Source: Pleurostoma richardsiae (Eukaryota; Ascomycota; Sordariomycetes; Calosphaeriales; Pleurostomataceae). Taken from it: a DNA stretch of 64,000 nt. Made by a program: the position numbers and the translations under genes. Positions within the stretch are counted from its first letter, which is position 1, and the number at the start of each line of letters is the position of its first letter. The stretch covers positions 372,001 to 436,000 of the forward strand of contig JANBVO010000018.1 in assembly GCA_030052745.1 (NCBI GenBank), read 5' to 3'. Positions 12,242-24,262 of this stretch are shown here, piece by piece. The notes under the pieces were generated by a model. It searched no databases, had not been told where the DNA came from, and was given only the letters and a program-made list of their open reading frames with translations.

Positions 12242-15200
12242 ATGCCACCAAAGTCCGCAGCTACCCAGACAGAGGAGTCCGACCATTATCCGCGGCCGAA
12301 GAGACGGAAGACCAGTCACAACCCGGGGGACGATATTGTCGAACTTGAACACGCCCCGGGTAATTCCTCGCGGGCCAGATCAGAGCGTCGGGGAAGTCCG
12401 AGCACTGCCTCGGGTAGCAACAGCCGAACTGGCCCTGGCATTGACGAGTTCCGTAGACTAGACGGGATCGCTTCTCCTAACAGGAAAAAGCGTCCTCGGC
12501 ACAAGCCGGGAGGGTTCACGTCGGCTCTCAAGCCGAATGCCAGGCTCACCTCCATTAGGCCCACAGATGCACGACTTGAGCCCATCGAAGATAGTGGAGA
12601 AGACGACCTTGCAGGTGACGGCCGCCCTCAGAAAAACAAAAAGATACGGTCCGCGATGTACGACACACGGCCTCATTCCCAGAACGTCTTCCGCGTTCCG
12701 AGCGGCTCAGAGAGTGACGATCAGATATCTGTTCAAGAGACTGGTAGCAGTGCATCCAAGTTGCCTACTCGGCGAACACGAGTGGCCACTCAGAGCCTGG
12801 CAGCCAGGCGCAAACAGACTGGCGAGGACATTGACGCCAGCGAGGATGAACTTCAGATCAAGTCCCGTCCCTCAGCGCCCAGAACTCGTGTGAAGCCTGT
12901 TGATCTCACCCTAAGCAGTTCTGATAAGGCCACCGTTACGAGCAGAGCGGATATCAAACCCACCGAGTTCGTCAAACAAGCCGGTAACGCCCCTCCTGGG
13001 GGTAATTTGCGTGCTACGGTCACTAAGGCGTTTTGCGTACCGACTTTCGTATATCCAGAATCACCGGGTGCTGGTCCGGACGCCTACGATCAGCCTTGCG
13101 AGTTGGTGGTCGAGCCTGAGTTCAGCAGAAAGCTGATCCCGATAGGCCCAGACGGGAAGCCAATTCCACAGCTCCTCTGGTTGAGAGTCACTCTCGGCAA
13201 TAGAGTGCAATCCATAAGTTATTGCCCCTCCAGTGCGATTCTGAAGCTTAGGCAGCGTATTCAACCATCCACGGACGGAGCAGGGGCTCTCCTGATGATC
13301 AAGTTTGCTTCTCCTGACGTCGCGCGCCAAGTCATACGATGGGCGGAACAGATAGAGAATTATGGCGAAGCAAACATCGACTTATGGGAGATTCAGGAGT
13401 ATGCTCCGTGTCGCTTTCCACGTTTCTGTCCATGCGCTAACCGGGCATCTTCAGGTCGGAGCTGCAGAAGACGTGGGATAACAAGCTCAACGAGATAATC
13501 CACAACAAAGAACGCCGTCCTAGTATGCCGGACGATGTAAAGCTTTTGGAGCATAACGAAGCAGCCAGAATGAAGAGGCCTCCCGGGGCAACCATTGCGA
13601 AAGCAGACCCCTCACTTCCGGCTGCTCGATCATTCCTCCGACACAACATGAAGCCGGGCGAACCTAGTACGGTCGAAGAGACCTCTTTCTTAAGCGACAT
13701 CGTGGAGGACGCACGCCTCGGGCGTCGGTTTGGCCGAACGAGGGCAGCTACAAGATCGTCCCAACCCCTCGTACGAGAACCGTCACCTGTCTTGGTGGCC
13801 TGGACCGAGCAAAACCGTGATTGGGCCAAGGACTGGCGAGTCGATCTCTGCTACCGAAGAACGACGATCAGTAAGGACGATATCGTCAGACTTGACGAGG
13901 GCCAGTTCCTCAACGATAGCATCATAACGTTTTACCTGAAATACCTTCATGGCAAATTGGAGGAAGAGAACAAGGCTCTTGCCGACAAGGTCTACATATT
14001 CAACTCGTTCTTCTACGAAAAGTTGACAGCGAAGAAGGGTCGCGGGATCAACTATGAGGGGGTCCAAAGCTGGACCGCTAAGACGGACCTTCTGGCGCAC
14101 GACTATATCGTTGTCCCAATCAATGAGGCGTCTCATTGGTGGGTCGCGATCATCTGCAACGCTTCTGCCATTCTTCCCTCATCTGCCGTAAAGGATGAGG
14201 TGAAAATAGAAGAGACTCTGCACTCTAGGCCTTCTGGGGACTTCGCAAGCGACAGCCTGGATGGTGGTGAGTTGGGCGGACCTGATGAGTCGCATCCGAA
14301 GGGGCACACGTCGCGGCTGCCTGCAGTCACTAGGACCATGAGCCACATATCCATCAACTCCGACGTCGATAATGACGGGGATGTTGAAGGCGAGGTCGTT
14401 GAGGACTCCGTGAACAGGGAAAATGCTGTTGACTTATCCCGGTCTTCAGACGCTGGGAGAGAGGAATCCAATAGTGATGTCGGTGCGACGGACAATATCA
14501 AGACCTCTCGAAGCTCCAAGAAGCGAACCGCGCCAGTCAGGAAGTACGACCCGAAGCAGCCTCGGATTGTCACCTTGGACTCTCTGGGCAGCCCACATTC
14601 TGCGGTGTCCACCAACCTGAGGGCCTACCTGATGGCTGAAATAAAGCACAAGAAGAATATTGAGATTGAAGACCCCGGTCCGATGGGGATGACCGTCCGA
14701 GACATCCCACTCCAGGACAACTTCACCGACTGTGGCGTATATCTGCTAGGCTATATTCGAGAGTTCATGAAGAATCCAGACAGATTTGCTAGCGACGTAC
14801 TTCGGAAGGTACCGCGTACTTGGGACATCAACTCTTCGGCGTTACGCAATGAAGTTCGCGAGCTCATCTTCCAGCTTCAAAGAGCGAGCCAAGTGGAACA
14901 TGATGCGGACAGAAGAAAAAAGGCCCAGGCAAAACGCTCGAAGGAGCGCCAGGAAGGTGGCGGGGCAAGATCGACGTCCACTGAGCTGCCGAACAGACGG
15001 AGCGACGCATCAAGTCGTCCTTCTTCGGCTGCAGAGTCGGCCACACGTCCATCCAGTTCTCGAAGCAAGTCATCTAGCAAAGATACGGGCGCAATCAAGC
15101 CGTCTTCTGACCGAGAGCCGGATTCTCCGGTGGAGGCGATAGCAATGGATCGGCCAACTAGTTTGGCTGGCACGTCCACTCCAAGACGAAGATCGCCAAC

Positions 15201-15741
15201 ATCTGGCAGCGAAGCCCAGGTAATCTTGACCGTCGACAACGATTCGGAGCCTAAGCAGTCCGCAGTTCCTCTTCCCTCCAACGAGCACCACGCGGAAGAT
15301 GATATACGTCCATCGATCGAGGTCACCGACGAGATCGAGAGCATAGGCTCGACAGACGTACGAAGGCACGATTCTTCCAAGCCTAAGAAAGTTGGACCGC
15401 CCTTTGAGGAACGGCAATTCCTTCCCCCGTTGTCCTCTTCGCCGGCGCGCTCTTCTCCAGCCAAGAAGGGTGCAGCTCATATACATACCCCCGGAGCTAC
15501 TCGGCACCAACATTTTGGCAGCGTCCAAAGCACAATCGAAGGAGTCCGTAGACGACCCGTTGATGCACCGTCTTCGCCTGGTCCTCGCTCGACTTCAGGG
15601 AATGCGAGGACTCACAACAGCTCGTCGCCAGCCCACGGTGCAAATTCCCGAGGCTCCAGTCCATTTCTCAACCGGCCGGGTCGCGTGCGCAGTGCTGTGC
15701 TTAAAGACCGTGACAGAGAGACCATCGATCTCACTGACTAA
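12242..15741 (+). CDS. ulp2: Ulp2-type SUMO-specific cysteine protease (C48 family)
   Basis: Nuclear isopeptidase predicted to trim SUMO chains. Exons 12242-13398 and 13455-15741 give 1147 residues. The N-terminal about 280 residues are basic and Ser-rich, with KRRK and KKRPRHK nuclear-signal-like clusters and a VDLTLSS SUMO-interacting-like motif. A PH-like region (WLRVTLGNRVQSISY to DLWEIQE) follows near 300-385. The protease domain starts near 490 (WRVDLCYRRTTISKDDIVRLDEGQFLNDSIITFYLKYL is its family hallmark in two blocks). Catalytic residues are H613 (SHWWVAI), D761 (TLDSLGS), Q806 and C812 (DNFTDCGVYLL). An acidic insert of about 130 residues separates His from Asp, and a disordered tail of about 290 residues ends in ETIDLTD, a further possible SUMO-interacting motif. 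This layout is Ulp2-like rather than Ulp1-like. Confidence 0.9.
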
Positions 15742-16374
15742 AGGACGCTGGTCTTCTTCTTTTCTTGGAACGATGTGGAGGCGAGGGATGGGTTCATGGG
15801 AGATTTGATCGGCTCTGGCTTTTGATTGCTGAGCGTCCGTCCATATTGCATTGCAACGGCGTCGAGGGACCGCCTTTGGGCTCTGGTTTATTGCACTTTG
15901 ATGACCCATTCGCAGCAGTGGTGTTACTAGACTAACTCCGGGGAGGAGTTGTCATGGTCCAGGGACCCGGCTTTGAAGTAGATGATGATATTACACGCTC
16001 GGAGCTAACTAGATAGCTCGTAGTGACGAAACATGAAAGCTCAATTGATGAATGCTACCGAGTACCGCATTATCGACGTAAGAGGATAACTAGGTAGTAA
16101 TAGTAGCCGCCATGCCTTTACGTCAGTAGGGACGCATTTTCTAGAGGTCGGAGAAGCTTATCATGATTGGCTAGTTGCTGAGTAAAGCCCCACCATTTAT
16201 CCGAGCTCTGGAGGGTCGGGTGCCTGCGACCCTGTGGTTTTTCCGACAGGCTGTAGCTGAATGCGCGTCTCACTGGGTAGCTTAGGTAGGTCGGCCGGTT
16301 CGAGCAACAGAGAGCTCCTAGCAATACCAAGAGAACAAACTTGCTACTCCATCACCACACTACAGAACATCAAG
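15742..16374. other. Intergenic region between ulp2 and the proteasome gene
   Basis: No gene seen. Contains the ulp2 3' end and the promoter of the proteasome beta gene. Confidence 0.5.
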
Positions 16375-17253
16375 ATGTGAGTACCCCGTGGCATAGAAGG
16401 AAATGGGTTTCAGACGGGCTTTTCAACTAAACCATCTGTTTTCAGGGAGGTCTTACTAGGAATCACCGGCAAGGACTTTACCTTGATTGCAGCGTCCAAG
16501 GCCGCGATGCGAGGAGCCACCATCCTGAAGGCCTCGGACGACAAGACGAGGTCGCTCAACAAGCACACACTGCTGGCCTTCTCCGGAGAGGCCGGAGACA
16601 CCAGTACGTCCCTCTCCCTCCCCACCGTGGTGGTCTCGCGTGGTTGCAGCCGTCGACCAAGAAGCTGACCGATTGCCCTTCCTTCCCCGAAATAGTCCAG
16701 TTCACAGAGTACATCCAGGCCAACGCGCAGCTGTACTCGATGCGGAACGAGTCTGACCTCTCGCCGTCTGCCCTGGCGCACTTCGTCCGGGGCGAGCTGG
16801 CGTCGAGCCTGCGGTCGCGCAAGCCCTACAACGTCAACCTGCTGCTCGGCGGCGTCGACCCCATCACGCACAAGCCCAGCCTGTACTGGCTCGACTACCT
16901 CGCGGCACTGGCGCCCGTGCCGTACGCTGCGCACGGCTACGCCCAGTACGTATACCACCCCCACAGCAATCCGCTTTACCTGTCCAGCAGGAGACGGAGA
17001 TGGAAAAGGAGGTGTAACATGGCTTTTCTGACTGTGGCTGGCTTGTTCTAGGTACTACTGCCTCTCCATCCTCGACAAGCACCACCACCCGGATATCACG
17101 CTCGGCCAGGGCATCAAGATCCTCACCATGTGCACCGACGAGCTGAAGCGGAGGTTACCGATCGACTTCAAGGGGATGACGGTCAAGGCGGTGACCAAGG
17201 ACGGCATTGTGGATATTGAGTTCGACGACGACAAGGTGGTCAAGGCTGCCTGA
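16375..17253 (+). CDS. pre1: 20S proteasome beta-4 subunit (PRE1/PSMB2 type)
   Basis: Structural beta subunit of the 20S core particle. Exons: 16375-16376, 16446-16603, 16696-16945 and 17052-17253, giving 203 residues. The first exon carries only AT of the start codon; G comes from the second exon. The protein starts [21 protein letters not shown], with no propeptide and no N-terminal catalytic Thr, typical of the inactive beta-4 subunit. Further family blocks are [40 protein letters not shown] and [20 protein letters not shown]. The two later introns share the donor GTACGT. Length equals that of known beta-4 subunits (about 200). Confidence 0.95.
16377..16445 (+). other. Intron splitting the pre1 start codon
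   Basis: The sequence is CAAGAT|GTGAGT to TTTCAG|GGAGGTC. Splicing creates ATG-GAG-GTC. In unspliced RNA the same ATG is followed directly by TGA, so intron retention gives a one-codon frame. Confidence 0.85.
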
Positions 17254-19135
17254 TCTATCTTGCGTTCTTCTGTGCGTGCTAGATGAAGAAGTGATAGGGA
17301 AATACGAGTCCACCCGATGAGGACGGGACTGTGTACTATACGTCGGCTAGGCATACAGGAATGAGGAGTCCGGCGGTTTTCATGACAAGATCTTGAGGGG
17401 GGCATCGATGGCCATCGAGGTTTCACTGCCCGGGGCTGATAATGGTGCTATGCTAATCCGTATTGGCGGCTTACAGGACTACATTTACAGCAGGCACAAG
17501 TATGGGTCAGAGCTTCTTACTACAGTCCGGAACTGTTGAATCAATCAGTGCCTCTCATTGTCAAGGGTATTATTAATTCCTTTTCAGAAGGCGCAACAGC
17601 GATGTTGTTGGTATCTCGTAGTTGGTCTGGAAGAGACTCCATACTGCAGTGCAGACCAAATATACCCGTAAGCTTCGCGCCTCGTGGCGCAGGGGGAGCG
17701 AATCAGGGTCGATCAGGGGTTACACGCTGCGTCTCGTCACACCGCACGTAGCAGAAGGGGTAAGAGGCGTCAGAGACGGGCTAAGCTGCGCAAGAACCAA
17801 CAGCCACCTGCCAGCAGGTGATTCTCAAGTCGCAACATCTACCATGCAATTTTGCGGTGGAGGTAGCGACTCAGTAATTGTACTCAGTTAGTTGGTGCTT
17901 GACTTATCGAGTTGGTCAAATCTGGTATTTAACACGTCCAGACAAAATGAACCGCATGTCGAGCGGCGGGCGAGGCTAGAGACCAACTGGCCTATACTCC
18001 CGTCGTCTCTGCCGCTTTCCGCTACACACGGGTCAGTAGATATATCGTGATTACGGCTGTACTTGCCTGTTGCGCTGACCTCATCGCAGATTCAGGGTAA
18101 AGGGAGAGCGGACGAATTAAGCGTTACAAGCGGAGGCTAGCAGGACTTGCAAGGAGATGTCTCGGACGTCTCCCGCGGTGTCGCCACCGATTGGGAGATC
18201 GTCTCAGCCGGAAAGGGCTGGGTGGTTCGTGCCCAAGGCCGCCGCTCCCCCGTCTCCAGCAAATAGGGGCCCGGGGAAAATAAGGTAAAGGGGGGGCCGC
18301 CAATTCTTTCACTTCCGCTTGGCTGGTGATAAAGCCAAGTTCGCTTACACAGCGAGACACCAATTACTCTGCCAAGGAGGTACCTAAGTACTGCTCCGTA
18401 TACCCCGTATATAGGGTACTGCTGTACATGCTCTGCACATTATCATATTTAGGAGAACAAGAGCAGGACTAGAATTGTGAGGAAAGTGACAGCGTGACAC
18501 TCCCTTAACTGGGGCGCAGTAGAGGTAGGTTGTTGTACATCGTAAATCTCCAAGAGAAGAGCCAGTGAAAGAGGGTTGCACACCCGACAGCAGATGATTG
18601 ATCCAGCTGATTCCAGCAGCCTCTTTAATGGTGGTGCTGCATGCCGCGCTCACCTGCATGTGAGATAGTCACGGAACCAAGACTTTGAAGGAGTGTCCTC
18701 GAGATTCTGCAGCATCCTGCGATTTACTCAGCGAGGACCTGCGAACGCCACCCAGGACAGAGCGAGATTGGAGGTTCCTCCCTAACAGCTTGACATCACC
18801 ATCACCAGTCTCTGGATTACCAGCATTTTTGCCATCGCGGGGGAACGGGGGGAAGAATCGGCGTGGAGAACATAATCCAAGACTAGAGGTACCTGCCGGT
18901 GCTGCCAGAAAAGGGCAGGAGCGCAAGTACCTTCCCGGCGCAGCTCCAGGAGGCGAAAGTCACTCACCGATAGGCCGTCACAGGCTGGTGCGCTGAAGGG
19001 CCCCCCCGGCAGGCAATTGCAGGGTCTGACGGGTGGCCAAAGCTGGTGGCAGCCCGGGCTGGCGCCTTCCCCAAAATTTTGCGGTTAGCGGGTTTCGGTG
19101 ACCCGCTAAACCTCTTCTGGGCGGATCCCGACACA
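17254..19135. other. Long intergenic region between pre1 and ded1
   Basis: No gene supported. A short stretch at 17680-17700 resembles a tRNA A-box, but no tRNA can be folded. A perfect hairpin lies at 19085-19109 close to the ded1 leader. Short TACC/GGTA-rich sequence occurs near 18379-18417. Confidence 0.5.
19085..19109. repeat. Perfect 9-bp inverted repeat upstream of ded1
   Basis: TTAGCGGGT and ACCCGCTAA flank a 7-nt spacer. It lies about 25 bp before the start of the pyrimidine-rich leader of ded1, where a dyad operator or core-promoter element could sit. Confidence 0.4.
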
Positions 19136-19644
19136 ACTCCAAAACTCTTCTATTTCTTCCCCTCTGCTCTCTCTCTCCTAAATTTTTCTCTTCCTCCTTC
19201 CTTCCACCCAACCTCTGGATTTCGAATCCAACCCCCTTCCCCCTTTGAGAAGCAAATATCCACGACTTGTGTGTGGTCTTTCCTTTTCCTTTTGAAGAAT
19301 CCGTCCTTTTCTTCGAGAGGATATCGAAGACTCTCCATCCCTTCCTAATCGTGCAATCGAAAGCACTGCTTGCCTAATAGAGAACGAGAGAGCGAGACCT
19401 TTTTCTCTCCCTCGGTTTCGGTTTTGCATTTTGCATCTTCGGCAAACGATAGATTTTCTCACATCTCCCATCTTCTTCGACACCCGGGGATATTTCCTGC
19501 ATCCCGACTCTCATTTCGAGCGATTCGTCCGTTCTTTCTGAGGGTTAATCGACTGTGTCGCCGGTTTCTTTTCACGAAACATCACCTCACGACCCGAGCA
19601 ACGCACACTCAAAATCACCCACGACGACTACCTCAACTGCAAAC
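19136..19644 (+). promoter_or_regulatory. Pyrimidine-rich 5' leader of ded1
   Basis: About 500 nt dominated by C and T, with ATGs almost absent, lead up to the ded1 start codon. Such CT-rich blocks mark promoter and 5' UTR of highly expressed fungal genes. The exact transcription start cannot be read. Confidence 0.4.
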
Positions 19645-21749
<2,105 letters not shown>

Positions 21750-23502
21750 ATGCAGTCCACCTCGACCTCGCCGCATCTTAGCGCGATGATAATTCCGCGC
21801 ACCTTGTGTTTTCGCTTCGCCTTCCCTTTTCTCCGACTTCATCATCGACATCGTTGCTTCGCCCTATGACTTGTCCGCCTTCCATCATCGGTTGGGACGA
21901 TTGAAGGCTCGAACATGACCCAAGAACAGCCGAGAGTTGTGCTTTGTGCTTGGGGATGGCAGATTTAGCGATTCCCTGAGCACGCTCAGGCACCACGATA
22001 GACTGCTTTTCTTCGTTTCTGCGGCCCTGGAATTCTTGATACCCTTTAGACGAAAAAGAGGAATCCGGGACAACTTCATGGACAGAAACTGCAAGCGGCG
22101 CCTGAGGCGTGCAGTGACCGTGGTCGATCTAGGCAATATGGGTTGAGTCCTAGATCTAGCCACGCATTACGACGGTCATGTTTTCTCCTTCTTCATCTGC
22201 TTCCCACAAGGCACGTTCTCGCTCTTCATAGATCGATGAAGGACAGTGGCATCGACATTTCTCCGTTCTTCGCTTTGGACGCATCATCACCCTCATAGAC
22301 AAAAGTGGATCTCTCGGTTCTCTGGTCGGTACCTTTGCGTGGCTTCGGTCTACCATCAGCAAGGGAATCATGATAGAGAATCATAGACTGGTAATATTCG
22401 GCACCAAAGACAGAGTGCGGACTTCCAGGCCGAGCAGGCTTTTCTCCAACTATTTGGCAAGGAGAGGGCTGCCTGCTACTCTCGGTTCATTCGGCACATG
22501 GAAAGGCACAAAAGGGAACATCTTTGGAGTTTGTGCTCTGGGGAGCCTTGGCCAAGGCTTCATCGGGACTGAATCGAAGCCGACATTGGCGAGGGCAGAA
22601 TCAATGCCCGCTTCCCGTGGTGGACGGAAGACAGTCTGGTGGACTGAGATATCCAAATAAAAAAAGTAGAGCTGTTTTCTCAAAAAAACTCGCATTCATC
22701 TTGCCGTGACTTGTCGTGACTCGGACCTTTTCGTGATCTGTTTAAGTGTGTCCTAGTACCTTGCGGACAGTCCCTGAAGGATGGTCCCGGTAGAACCTCC
22801 TTCTCCGTCATGACGGCTCTACGGAGTAGTTGACGGTCTAGTAAGTCGTGAGCTTCCTGTTACTAACATTCCGCCTTCACTAATCTCTCTAGCCGTTGAC
22901 TGCAGGTGGGGAGGTAACAACAGGCAGGGACTCGCTCTATACTGCCAAAAGACGGACGTGTTAGTTGACTAAGTAGAGACGGTCTTGCAATACATCAGAG
23001 GGGAATTCGTCGTCGGACATATATCATAGAGCTATAGCGATATCCTCCCTATGTTACGATCACTCGTACCTAAATAGTGTCGACACCCGAGTGATATTCT
23101 TTGTGCCGTTCTCACATGCCGCAGCCCGGACTACCGCTTGCCGGCGTGTATTGTCTGCCGGTGAGCTTTGCCATTCACGGACCTAGAGACCCCCGCCAAA
23201 AGCTTCTCACGTTCAAGCTGCAGGCGTGCCTAGCATAGCACGTACCTACCTAGTGTAGGCGGATTATGTAGGTAGTTAAGTCTTAGGAGAATCTCGAATA
23301 CTACCCTCGGAAGTTGTCCCGCATGTGGCGTCCGCACGCCAGAAATTCGGCCAAGCCACATGTGGTCTGCAAAGTGAAAGGAGGACAGCCACTCATTACG
23401 GAGTACAGCATCGCGAGTCGCCGTACAGAGCCAGTCTGCACTCTGGATGCGCTGTTCCCCGATTGCTAGACCATTTCGGGGAAGGCTCCGGTTGGTACGA
23501 TG

Positions 23503-23541
23503 GGTACCTTGTCCATGTTCGAGTACCCTACCCAAGGTACC
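23503..23541. repeat. Inverted repeat GGTACCTTG / CAAGGTACC
   Basis: Perfect 9-bp arms at 23503-23511 and 23533-23541 with a 21-nt spacer. Further GGTAC-containing sequences follow to about 23606. Confidence 0.4.
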
Positions 23542-23630
23542 TTTCAGGTTAGCCGCCAGGTACGGGATCAACCTCACATCCACGGGCCGGCGGCAGGTAC
23601 CTCAGGGCACCTTAGTGACCTGAAGCGAGG

Positions 23631-23670
23631 GCCCACAGGCGCACAAGCAAGCACAAGCAAGCGCACAGGC
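23631..23670. repeat. Short tandem repeat, 10-bp units
   Basis: Two perfect GCACAAGCAA units (23641-23660) are bracketed by CACAGGC copies. It is a small non-coding repeat about 600 bp before mkt1. Confidence 0.5.
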
Positions 23671-24262
23671 CCCACAAAGCTCTTAACAGCTCGCGAGAGC
23701 AGAGGTAAAGTAATGGTGAGCAAACTTTCAGTCGGGGCCGCACCGCACCGCACCACACGCTTGCCTGGGAGCCTCACCTCCGACTCCGTTTCTCCATTGC
23801 CCTCCTCCTCCTTCCCCTGGAGCTCCGTCCTCCGCCCGAAGAGAAGAGACCGCTTGGAGCTCCTTCCTGGGCGACTTCACGTTGGCGTTATCTTCCGTTT
23901 CCTGCTGATGACAAGCTCTTGAGTCGCTCCTTCTCGTGGAATTTCCGTCCGTCCCCCTTCCGCCTGCGCCTGCGCCTTCGGCCCCGTAAAGTCGCCCGAC
24001 CTCGACCCTCATCGCAACACACGACCTCTCCGGGAAAGCCTCCGAGGTCGCCAACCTTCCTCCACACTTCTCTCGTCCCCAATTCCTCGGGCAAACCTCG
24101 ACTCAGCCCTTCCCCCTCTTCGTCGACCCGTCCGATACGAGTTCGACTGCATACCTCGCCGCATGCTGTGACTGCGACCGGCGCTGAAGTTGGTCTCAAC
24201 TGCAGCAGCAACACCAGGGGCCCCAAAACCACTGCCAATTCTTCCCCCAGTCGCCGTTCGAG

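Larger units (their letters stand above)
21750..24262. other. Long intergenic region between ded1 and mkt1
   Basis: No gene supported. The first several hundred bases are likely ded1 3' UTR. TACGGAGTA occurs at 22820-22828 and 23397-23405. A GGTACC-rich block lies at 23503-23606, a short tandem repeat at 23631-23670 and a CCGCA triplet repeat at 23738-23752. The last about 450 bases are pyrimidine-rich, the probable mkt1 leader. Confidence 0.5.

Noticed and set aside
17680-17720. tRNA-like A-box (TGGCGCAGGGGGAGCG) followed by GGGTCGATCA
   Set aside because: The two boxes are only about 10 nt apart, and no anticodon arm or acceptor stem can be formed. At most a decayed tRNA-derived fragment.
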